DNA of 64,000 bases, from NCBI GenBank assembly GCA_903813345.2, contig CAIIXF020000010.1:22395181-22459180 (forward strand). Reading direction: 5' to 3'. A program made the position numbers and the translations under genes. Positions 24,700-33,414 of this stretch are shown one piece after another (the first letter of the stretch is position 1; each line of letters starts with the position of its first letter). A model generated the notes under the pieces. It searched no databases, was not told the DNA's origin, and saw nothing but the letters and a program-made list of their open reading frames with translations. The stretch comes from Owenia fusiformis (lineage: Eukaryota; Annelida; Polychaeta; Sabellida; Oweniidae).

Positions 24700-25311
24700 A
24701 GTAGTATACGGCGGGCCTTTCGACCCCCTACCGGCACCGGTACTAACTGTTCCACGTTCCACCGGAAGTGACGTCAAAGGTCACGTGTTCCACGTTCCAC
24801 CGGAAATGACGCAATGTGCACTGGGAGTAACATAACTGGTCAAAGGTTACTGATAATTGATAAGAGAGGAGTTAACTGATAAGATAATCAAACAAACTGG
24901 TCAAAGGTTACTGATAATTGATAAGAGAGAGCTCAATTGATAAGATAATCAAACAATCACTGTTAAGGTAACCTGGTGACTATGGTAAAAAAGTATTTTT
25001 TGAAGTGTCAAGTTTGGGCGATTTCAGTCACTGTTGATCGATTTCTGCTAATTTTTTGGAGTTTAAGGCATTTTCACAAAATAGACACCCACCCACTATA
25101 CAAAATAACACGCTTTAATAGGCATCTGTTAATTTAACATGCCACTGATAAAAATATAAACCCCTACAAGATAAATAATAAAAAATGCTAACGTTAACAG
25201 TTTTACAGCAGAACATTTTCGACCAATCAAAGTGTATATGCAAATGAGCTGCAGAACCATTTCAATCAATCAGATCAGATTATTGCACTCTTCGACCCCA
25301 CCACCGCCGCC

Positions 25312-25379
<68 letters not shown>

Positions 25380-25397
25380 CACCGCCGCCGCCTCCAC
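24700..25397. repeat. Right-arm inner short TIR
   Basis: Starts AGTAGTATACGGCGGG and runs to the end of the GCC tract. Compared with the outer TIR (27557-28902) it lacks about 650 bp between GTGACTATG and AAGTATTTTTTGAAG, including the CCAAT-repeat block. It keeps the ETS-CRE block and the paired 61-bp repeats. It contains the upstream promoter region of the ATPase gene. Confidence 0.88.
25223..25245 (+). promoter_or_regulatory. CCAAT box and octamer upstream of the ATPase gene
   Basis: GACCAATC (CCAAT at 25223-25227) is followed by a perfect octamer, ATGCAAAT (25238-25245). The same pair occurs in the outer TIRs. Together with the GCC tract and the TATA box it suggests a host-style RNA polymerase II promoter. 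Confidence 0.45.
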
Positions 25398-25445
25398 CTT
25401 TTGTGCCTTCATCATATTTTATTCAACAGAGGGATGTATTAAAAC

Positions 25446-25453
25446 TATATAAG
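25446..25453 (+). promoter_or_regulatory. TATA box of the right-arm ATPase gene
   Basis: TATATAAG lies about 55 bp before the ATG at 25506, after the GCC tract. The left arm has the same sequence in mirror position near 23882. The spacing leaves a leader of about 25-30 nt. Confidence 0.6.
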
Positions 25454-25505
25454 TGAAAAGCAGGCTTGATTCATTCATTCAGCGCAACCTCATCTACGTG
25501 GCAAC

Positions 25506-26942
25506 ATGGATTATATTTGCTCCGTGTGTTCTGGCACATTTGCCAGGAAGGATATTCTTCTGAGACATATGAGAAACATTCACAAAAAAGATGAGACTAA
25601 CTTCGATCTCGACTCACCTATACAGTTCAGGCATCCATTTACTAAAATTGTCGCAGGTCCTACTGGATGTGGAAAGACAACCTATGTTGTCGACCTTATT
25701 GATAGAGCCGAACAATTAATCAATCCACCACCACAAAGAATAGTATGGTTCTTCAAACAATGGCAGCCTTTGTATGCAGAAATAAAGAGAAAACAGCCTC
25801 ATATCGAGTTTGTTATGGGACTTTGCGATGACTTGATGAAGCCCGATTACTTCGATGGAAATGTGACCAATTTGGTTGTGATAGATGATCTCATGGCGGA
25901 CCTTAACAAGGCAGTTACATTGCTATACACAGCGGGTTCTCATCACAAAAATATATCCATTATCACGCTACAACAAAATATTTTCCCACCCAATGGAGAA
26001 AGCAGAACAATGAGCTTAAACAGCCATTACTTGGTTGTGTTCAAGAACCCGAGGGATCAAAGACAGATAAGTGTTTTGGCATCTCAAATGTATCCTGGAA
26101 AGACACATATTTTACTTGACATTTACAGACAAGCTACGGAAAATCCATTTGGTTACTTAGTGGTGGATCTGAAGCAAGAAACTGAAGATGGTTCGAGGCT
26201 TAAGCCTAATGCATTGCAGCAAGTTGCAGAAAGTGTTCCATATACATCATTTCAACATTTTTATAACACGGCAGGGAGCTCCACTGCTCAACAGAGGCAA
26301 GATATGTCGGAATTCCGACCAAATACCATTGTTCAACCAACTCAGCTGGATGCTACGTATCCAGGTCCAATGGATGATGTTACTCTAAGAAACCCCTCCG
26401 TTTTACATCTCCCCCATTGTAAAGACTGTGGAACAGTGTTGATTACCACAAAACATGCAGACATACATCAAAAATATTGCCAATATGAAGACTCTGGTAA
26501 AAATGAACCCCATGCTGAAGATTTGAAGGAAAATTATACATTTTCTACTCTGAAGCAGAACGTGTTGGATGTATTGAAAAAAGAAGCTGACACTTTGTAT
26601 GAAAAATACACTACCAGGGGATTACCAGAGAAGGAAATTACTCAAAAGCTCAAAGCAAAACTTTATCCCAAAGCAAAATCTGAGTTTTTAAATGACTATG
26701 GTGAAATTCTGAGGTTATTTATTGAAGTCAAAGATGCCGATGTACATCGAGAAATAGTAGAAGAAATTGAATTCTTAGTTGATCAAGACATGTCTCTGTC
26801 GAGAGCTATCAGAAAAACTTTGGCCAAATATTCTTATATCGCTGATGAAATGTTTAACGATGAAGCGTCTATTGACGGACATGATTCAGAAGATACAGAT
26901 ACATCTGGTGAGATGGAAGAAGAACGTAGTGAGATTTTGTGA
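25506..26942 (+). CDS. Zinc-finger P-loop ATPase of the packaging (A32/FtsK-HerA) type, right arm (478 aa)
   Basis: Probably an NTP-driven DNA-translocating enzyme of the kind that packages genomes in Polinton-like and related DNA viruses. Residues 5-26 form a C2H2 zinc finger (C5, C8, H21, H26). The P-loop GPTGCGKT is at 51-58 and Walker B LVVIDD at 123-128. GSHHKNISIITLQQN (144-158) has the look of the sensor strand in this family, and KNPRD and MYPGKT follow at 180-200. A second C2HC finger uses C305, C308, H321 and C325. The C-terminal 150 residues are helical and charged and end in an acidic tail. At 478 aa it is longer than the usual ~250-aa packaging ATPase because of the two fingers and the tail. 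The start is set by the TATA box and the finger beginning at residue 4. The A32-type assignment is from motif memory; a DNA-binding ATPase with another role is possible. Confidence 0.82.
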   Translation: MDYICSVCSGTFARKDILLRHMRNIHKKDETNFDLDSPIQFRHPFTKIVAGPTGCGKTTYVVDLIDRAEQLINPPPQRIVWFFKQWQPLYAEIKRKQPHIEFVMGLCDDLMKPDYFDGNVTNLVVIDDLMADLNKAVTLLYTAGSHHKNISIITLQQNIFPPNGESRTMSLNSHYLVVFKNPRDQRQISVLASQMYPGKTHILLDIYRQATENPFGYLVVDLKQETEDGSRLKPNALQQVAESVPYTSFQHFYNTAGSSTAQQRQDMSEFRPNTIVQPTQLDATYPGPMDDVTLRNPSVLHLPHCKDCGTVLITTKHADIHQKYCQYEDSGKNEPHAEDLKENYTFSTLKQNVLDVLKKEADTLYEKYTTRGLPEKEITQKLKAKLYPKAKSEFLNDYGEILRLFIEVKDADVHREIVEEIEFLVDQDMSLSRAIRKTLAKYSYIADEMFNDEASIDGHDSEDTDTSGEMEEERSEIL

Positions 26943-26982
26943 ATGAACGTTCGGTAGTCCCTTTTAGTCACTACGATGAGAA

Positions 26983-26988
26983 TATAAA
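26983..26988 (+). promoter_or_regulatory. TATAAA between the two genes
   Basis: TATAAA sits in the 60-bp gap between the ATPase stop and the next ATG, only about 14 bp before that ATG. It could serve as a TATA box only if transcription starts inside the frame or the leader is extremely short, so it may be incidental. The left arm has the same sequence. Confidence 0.25.
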
Positions 26989-27002
26989 GAGAAACCTTAG
27001 TC

Positions 27003-27437
27003 ATGAGCATCAGATGTTTGAGAGAAACGGATGAAGCAACAATGCCTAAGATAGTGCCTTATGTGGATGACCCAGAAGTGTGGAAGAAGTTTATACGAGC
27101 CCAGGTAGAAGGTAGAGTCATAGAACACGCTGGATATGGTAGGCGAGGAAAACTCAAGTGGATACCAGTGTCATCAGTCCGCGAACCAATTGTTCAACAC
27201 GTCAGTCCCACTGAAGCTGTTTATCAGAGGGCAAAGGCAGAAATTGACAAGCAGCAGAAAGAAATGGCTGAACGGGATCGGCCATCAAAGAGAGTTTACA
27301 GACAAATGAGTGACAATGATTCCTTTGACCACACCTATAATGGAAATGTGATGAATAGACTTTTTGAGAAACCTAAGAAAAAGAGGGATGTTATGGTGTA
27401 TTCTGGCCCACCTGGAAAACGTCAACGCAGACAGTGA
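27003..27437 (+). CDS. Small basic protein of the Polinton-like element, right arm (144 aa)
   Basis: I do not recognise a family. What can be seen: a GYGRRGK motif at 44-50, a charged helical middle (about 70-95, rich in Glu, Lys and Gln), a nuclear-localisation-like KPKKKR at 123-128, and a basic tail PPGKRQRRQ. The composition fits a nucleic-acid-binding or core protein. It follows the ATPase gene by 60 bp on the same strand, so the two may share a transcript or be expressed separately. AATAAA at 27490-27495 is a likely polyadenylation signal. The left-arm copy (21898-22332) is identical in protein sequence. Any link to virion proteins is a guess from the company it keeps. Confidence 0.72.
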   Translation: MSIRCLRETDEATMPKIVPYVDDPEVWKKFIRAQVEGRVIEHAGYGRRGKLKWIPVSSVREPIVQHVSPTEAVYQRAKAEIDKQQKEMAERDRPSKRVYRQMSDNDSFDHTYNGNVMNRLFEKPKKKRDVMVYSGPPGKRQRRQ

Positions 27438-27489
27438 TCATCAACAATGGACTATGAAATAATTTGTATAAATGACAATATGTATATTA

Positions 27490-27495
27490 AATAAA
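27490..27495 (+). terminator. Polyadenylation signal after the small basic gene
   Basis: AATAAA lies about 53 bp after the stop codon and just before the GCC tract and outer TIR. The mirror sequence is present in the left arm near 21845. Confidence 0.55.
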
Positions 27496-27556
27496 CAACT
27501 AAAGCACTAAAATGCATTTTACTGTTATTGTTGGGTTGTTGTTGATAGTGGCGGCT

Positions 27557-27570
27557 GTGGAGGCGGCGGC

Positions 27571-27618
<48 letters not shown>

Positions 27619-28902
27619 GGTGGGGTCGAAGAGTGCAATAATCTGATCTGATTGATTGAAATGGTTCTGCAGCTCATTTGCATATACACTTTGATTGGTC
27701 GAAAATGTTCTGCTGTAAAACTGTTAACGTTAGCATTTTTTATTATTTATCTTGTAGGGGTTTATATTTTTATCAGTGGCATGTTAAATTAACAGATGCC
27801 TATTAAAGCGTGTTATTTTGTATAGTGGGTGGGTGTCTATTTTGTGAAAATGCCTTAAACTCCAAAAAATTAGCAGAAATCGATCAACAGTGACTGAAAT
27901 CGCCCAAACTTGACACTTCAAAAAATACTTTAAAATGACCCAGGAGTAAGAATCAAGTGATCGTTTGGTAAAAGAATGCCTGAAACTCCAGGAATCACCA
28001 AAAATCACTCAAGCGTGAAAATTGTAAAATGTATCGGGAGTAAGAATACAGTGTCCATTTGGTGATTAAATACCTCAAACTCAAGAAATAAGCGAAAATC
28101 ACTCAAGCGTGAAGATTGGAAAAATATTCTAAAATGACTCCAAAGTAAGAATCAAGTAATCGTTTGGAGAAAAAATTAGCACAAATTGATCAACTTGACA
28201 ATTTAAAAATATTCTAAAATAACTCAGGAGACTTTTTGGTTATAAATATTCAATACCTGTCTGAACTTGTTAAATTGTGCAGAAATTCTCCTCTATTGGG
28301 AGATTTTCTTTTATCTGATTGGATGAGAATATACCGCAACCCGATTGGTTAAAATTATTCTGAAACTCTAAACATAATTGGTTAAAATAATCCAAACATA
28401 CTGTGCCCTGATTGGTTAAAATGATTCTGCAAGTCAAAACCTGATTGGTTAAAAATTACTGTACTCTGATTGGTTAAAATAATTCTGCAAGCTAAAACCT
28501 GTTTGGTTGAAATGGTTCTGCAGTTATCTTTTTTACTATTTTATCAGTTTGTTATCAACCTTTGACCTATAACAATGAAACATCCATGAAGTAAACAAGA
28601 TAACTTATCACATAGTCACCAGGTTACCTTAACAGTGATTGTTTGATTATCTTATCAATTGAGCTCTCTCTTATCAATTATCAGTAACCTTTGACCAGTT
28701 TGTTTGATTATCTTATCAGTTTACTCCTCTCTTATCAATTATCAGTAACCTTTGACCAGTTATGTTACTCCCAGTGCACATTGCGTCATTTCCGGTGGAA
28801 CGTGGAACACGTGACCTATGACGTCACTTCCGGTGGAACGTGGAACGTGGAACAGTAAGTACCGGTGCCGGTAGGGGGTCGAAAGGCCCGCCGTATACTA
28901 CT
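27557..28902. repeat. Right-arm outer long TIR (1.35 kb)
   Basis: From GTGGAGGCGGCGG to the tip GTATACTACT. It carries the complete set of TIR parts: GCC tract, octamer, diverged ~100-bp repeats, the CCAAT-repeat block (here read as CTGATTGGTTAAAA), the paired 61-bp repeats, and the ETS-CRE block. It holds the intact site that corresponds to the CACTA insertion in the left arm. Confidence 0.9.
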
Positions 28903-28908
28903 CATTGC

Positions 28909-29780
28909 ATCACTGAGCTTTCACCAAAATTCTCTTTGGGGAGAAGTAAAGCCTCTCAATATTATTCATTTTTTTCTTTTGCTCCGAGGGACAATTTTAG
29001 CCTCCATGGCCTGGAAGCTCTAATACTGACCCAACTAAAAGAAAATAAATGTATATTACCATGAACTCATAAATACGTTTAATGTTAAATCAACGTAAAT
29101 CTTATTTAATACGTGTTTAGTGAGGTAAGATCAAGATAATTTAAAGAAACAATGTCATGAAAAACGTCGTAAACCTCCTTAACGCCGTATACCTTCAAAG
29201 AAAAAATAATTTGTCAAATTTTTTCATTGATTTGGGAAACTGAAGTGTCTGAATGATGTATAAAAATTGCATTGTTAATCTAATCAATATTTCAAGATGT
29301 TACGGTTAGAATTATAGAAACTATGATCATTTTTGTGAAAAGATTATAATTTGTTGTGCTTTCTAGAAGGTTTGAGAAGTTCAAGACCGTGTTCGGACGA
29401 AATTTTGAGACGCAGTGATACAAGAGGTATATCTGCATGGTATGGTCAATGTTTCTACGAAAGGGAAAGAACCATATTCTGTCAAAACGTCGAAATAAAT
29501 GAGTACTTACAAATCTCCCGCTTCACGAACCTACGTTCGTTTATTTATGTGTAAAAATGTTTCCCTTGAAGTGTGTTTTTGCGTGTAACACATACATAAA
29601 ACAACATGAAACAATACAGGTACCATTGGTGTATGTTATCAAAGTGTATTAGTTCATATATTCAATGCACTGACCTGTGGGTTCAGTAATCAGCATAATA
29701 ATTTATAGACTTTAACCCGTTCGTCGAATCGATGTAATTGACAATTGCTTACTTCCGTATCGCGTTCTTATTGGTTAATG
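28909..29780. other. Non-coding stretch
   Basis: No gene or repeat structure was recognised; only short frames occur. Confidence 0.5.
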
Positions 29781-29893
29781 TGTGTGCCATATACCGCATG
29801 TGAATCTGTCATACAACGCAAGTGAATATGCCATATTCGTAGTGGAATATGACATATATTTGTATTGTGTTTACCGCGTAACAATTGTACACA
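29781..29893. repeat. TATGGCATATTC repeat cluster (copy 2)
   Basis: Contains GTGCCATATACCGCATGTGA, GAATATGCCATATTC and TTTACCGCGTAA, matching the vocabulary of the 12.97-13.21 kb cluster in inverted order. Treated as a shorter member of the same foldback family. Confidence 0.45.
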
Positions 29894-29983
29894 AAAAAGT
29901 GAATGGTGAAGTGACACAAGCAACTCGATTACATTATCTGGTCGTGGTCCTATTAAATGGCATCTTACGTCGTAGTATTTAAC

Positions 29984-31108
29984 CCGGTGTCAGAGTAAAT
30001 ATAGTCTCCCTGAATATATAGTCCGTAGGACCATACACCCTAGGACACCAGGTCCTATTTTCTGTATTGGTATACAATATAACCCCGGACTATATTTACT
30101 GGCGGACTATAAATACGTTGATATAAATACGGTTAGATTTTGGTCCTATCTGTTATCTTTATTTTTAATGTATAGATGTCGTACTATAGTAGTTCTTTAA
30201 TCTATACTTATATGATATCTTATCAATGAATTCAAAAACACTGATGGCATCCAATCACCTTTAGTGTAGTGGTTAGAACAGTCTTCTGACTGCTGTCTAT
30301 GGTGTGGATCAACTCCCACTCTTTCCTTATTTTTTTTATTTCTTTACTATATTCTGTATAAAATGGAACTAAACTGCATTGGCATATTCGTTTCCTCAAT
30401 TTGTTGTGATGATTTTTAATACTAATTCACGTAAAGGAGACTATACTTTCTACGTAATTCTGTCCCTGAGACAACTTATTCTTAATTTTCAAGATGTACG
30501 TGTCCATGCGGACTATATTTTCTGGTTGCTCCAGTCCCCAGGACAACTTATCCTAATTTTTCTAGTTATAGATGTCCAGGGAGACTTTGTTATCTACTTA
30601 CATTTGTCTAGAGACTATAAAATACTGGGTGGTATAGTCCCATTGGTAATACAATCAGTCAACATTACATAAAATACCGTGTTTTTTACAGAATGTTTTC
30701 AATGATTGGTTTAAGACAAAAACATTGTTGAATTCAGTTGTCCATATCAATACCAATCCTTTGTGCCTTGAATGAAATCGAATAAATATTCATTTCGTTA
30801 TTATGTTCTATTTTCACAGAAAAATGAAATGGCAAGGGTGACAAAAGATCATGGCATTATTATTTTATTATTTCTCAGGACTAAGAAAAGAACTAAGAAA
30901 ATATGGTCCGGTGTGACTTGTAAGAGACCATAATTTGGTATTTAAAGTCCGCCCCGGACACCCAGTTCTAGCACACGGACTAAAATATCTAAGGAAATAT
31001 AGTCCATCAGACTTGTTATTCTAGATAATATAGTCCAGGACAATATTTTCCAGGACTTATAGTCCAGCGGACCATATTTAGTACGGTCTATATATACGTT
31101 GACACCGG
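29984..31108. mobile_element. 1.1 kb TIR element rich in TATAGTCC
   Basis: The ends are CCGGTGTCAGAGTAAATATA and, inverted, CCGGTGTCAACGTATATATA. The words TATAGTCC/GGACTATA recur many times near both ends in both orientations, as expected for subterminal binding sites. No transposase frame is present. No exact target duplication was found; the flanks ATTTAAC and AAATAAC are only similar. Confidence 0.65.
30255..30335 (+). repeat. tRNA-like sequence (possible SINE head) inside the 1.1 kb element
   Basis: An A-box-like TAGTGTAGTGGTTAGA (30262-30277) and a B-box-like GGATCAACTCC (30306-30316) have roughly tRNA spacing, with a 7-base loop TTCTGAC between partly pairing arms. The anticodon position would be CTG. 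The acceptor stem does not pair well, so this is a tRNA pseudogene or tRNA-derived SINE piece, not a working tRNA. Confidence 0.4.
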
Positions 31109-31593
31109 AAATAACCTTCATCCACCAAACGTGGAGAACGCCAATGGGCTTATTCTCCATTCCAAGAACCTGTTGAAGTTTGCGAAACGCAAATTTCTGT
31201 GAGGACAGTTATATCATTACTGTATTATTTTCCAAGTGAAATAGGTTAACTAACGTTTACGATAGCTGATGTAGTGTTACTGTACCTTTTAGTTAAAGTT
31301 AAGGATTTAATTGAGAAGTGCAAATGTTTTCAATTTTAAACAAATCATTCATCAAATAACCTTGACGATCGACGATTAATTTAATTTAAATGAATTATCT
31401 ATCTATATATTTCATGAGACATATAGTGGTTAACTAATGCTAATGTCTGCTGTTCACATCCAGTCGCCGTCTATGATCGGTTACTGACCGGCAGTGAATC
31501 TTTTCAATGTTCTCCTAATTTTAAACGGAAAGGACCACGAGTTGTTTGTAGAATGAATCTGGGGAGGTTTTTCATGCATTTTCATTCTTTGAG

Positions 31594-31747
31594 GAATTTC
31601 CCATAGTAATCCGATAGTATGGTATATGCACACCTTATTGGGTTGTTATGGTTTAGGACAAGCCAATGAGGTGTGTATTAATTATCAACTTTCCTTTTAT
31701 CTCAAAATCTACTTGGAACTTTACCATTGAATTACTATGGGAAATTC
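31594..31747. repeat. 154-bp foldback sequence
   Basis: The perfect 17-bp inverted ends GAATTTCCCATAGTAAT enclose a second inverted pair (CACACCTTATTGG, CCAATGAGGTGTGT). The fold would be a long interrupted hairpin. It may be a small MITE; no target duplication was identified. Confidence 0.65.
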
Positions 31748-32170
31748 GTCAAACAGAAAATTCTTGGGATTAAAAGAGACTCATCTCTAACCTAGCCGAT
31801 TTGGGGGTACCCTGAAGGGTTTCATATATGCTTTCATTTAATGTAAAAAACATTGAATGTTCGCCATCAAAATATTTCATTACATCGTCTAAAAGATGGG
31901 TGTGACGTTACGGAAAAAACGTCTCAATTTACCTGCTTCGCTAGAATACGCTTGCTTTAAAAGCGGCACGTTCTTAATTTATCGATGAATGATAGGAAAA
32001 TCGTCAAACGGCCACCACGATTGTTTTTAATTTACGGCATTTGATAAGCTGAGGCCTTTTGATGCCAATTATTTTTCATGGGTACAAATAAAGCATGGTA
32101 AGAACAGCTAAGATAAAGGATTTTGACCCCTTACCCAAGTTCGGCAATGCAATTGACGCCATATAAAAAT

Positions 32171-32242
32171 TTTAATTGTATTCCAATTTTCATAAACTTT
32201 GACATTTTTAATTGTATTCCAATTTTCATAAACTTTGACATT
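32171..32242. repeat. 36-bp tandem duplication
   Basis: Two adjacent copies of a 36-bp unit containing TTAATTGTATTCCAATTTTC and ending CATAAACTTTGACA. They are almost identical, so the duplication is recent. Confidence 0.85.
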
Positions 32243-33414
32243 TTTTGAGGAAAAAACTAAAACATTGACATATTGTTCTTATTGTTTCAAATAATACTTC
32301 ACGTACCCCTTAATAACATTTGAAAATATATAAAGGTTCCACCGTCGATTTTTTTCTGTTATTTATTTTCGGAGTTTCGGCTTTTTCCTATATTTTCAAG
32401 AATTTCATCAATTATCACCAACAACTTTTTTAGTGCGAAACGGAAAGCCGGTTAAGGTATTTTTTCAGCAAATGGAATTTAAAAAAATCAAGACATATGC
32501 ATCTTAGCCCAGTCAATAATGGCTCGATAGTTCGCGATCATATATATTCTTAGATTTTTGGCACATAGACTAATATGGACATTCTAAAAATTTTGATCCG
32601 CATTGCCAAGCGCGGATCGCACTCCTTCTTGGTGAAAATCCAAGATGGCCGCCAAAATTGCCGACAATTATATAATATTAATTTGATAATTTTTTTCATT
32701 TCTTTTTTTTCAATAAAATGTGGTTAATTAGTATTTTTCAACATCAATTTATAATATTTCTACCCTGAAAAATATTTAGATTATCTAAAAAGAAGATTTT
32801 GGTTGTTCATTCCCCCCATTTTTAAGATTTCGTCCAAATTTTCGATAAATCATTAAAATGTGTACATTTCATATATACTGTAGTACTGCACCTATCATAT
32901 CTCTATCCTTTTTTCATCAGAATATATTAGGTTTGATTCTTTTCCAAACAATATTTAGATAAACACATAATGAAGAATGTCCCCCATAGCGCCACCTATT
33001 GGTGAAATTGTTCAAAATCAAAACTGTGTTTTATAATATATTGAACTGTTGAAGGAAGCGTGTAATAGTTTGGAGAGCCAAGATTTGATCTGTATCATGT
33101 ACCATGCATAATAAAAAACTATTCTATAGTATTATTTTTCAGTAGAATGCCAACTCTTAAGATGTCAACCATATAAATTTGGGGGGGGGGGTAAATAGGG
33201 GGTATCTTGCATTATCTTGTATCTTGCATTACTTTAGTTATTTTAATGAATACTCTCCATATTTGAACCCTTACTTTAGTTATTCTAATGAATACTCTCC
33301 ATTACAGGCACACAATGATGTGCATACTAGAGCAGCCTTCAAGCTGGTACATCTTGATGGGAAACAGTGCTTCTGACAACCACACTTTACCAATGGTTGA
33401 CTAGCATCAGTCAT

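Larger units (their letters stand above)
15161..28908. mobile_element. Palindromic dimer of a mini Polinton/Maverick-like element
   Basis: The unit spans 15167-28902 and is flanked by the exact 6-bp duplication CATTGC (15161-15166, 28903-28908). The outer ends are AGTAGTATACGGCGGG and its inverse, beginning with tandem AGT. Six-bp duplications, AG/CT termini, long TIRs and 1-3 bp terminal repeats are known features of Polintons. The two arms are head to head: the left arm (15167-24651) has both genes on the minus strand and the right arm (24700-28902) has them on the plus strand. Without the CACTA insertion the unit is about 8.5 kb. Inside each arm the TIR next to the ATPase start is short (~0.7 kb) and the other is long (~1.35 kb); the short one matches the long one with an internal deletion. 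No DNA polymerase, integrase, protease or capsid frame is present, so it appears non-autonomous. Confidence 0.82.

Noticed and set aside
15161-28908. The palindrome as an assembly artefact
   Set aside because: Only one arm has the CACTA insertion, the GCC tracts differ in length, and the outer flanks form a 6-bp duplication around the pair. Long reads should still confirm it.
30255-30335. A functional tRNA gene
   Set aside because: A- and B-box-like words exist, but the acceptor and anticodon stems do not pair well; treated as a SINE or pseudogene.
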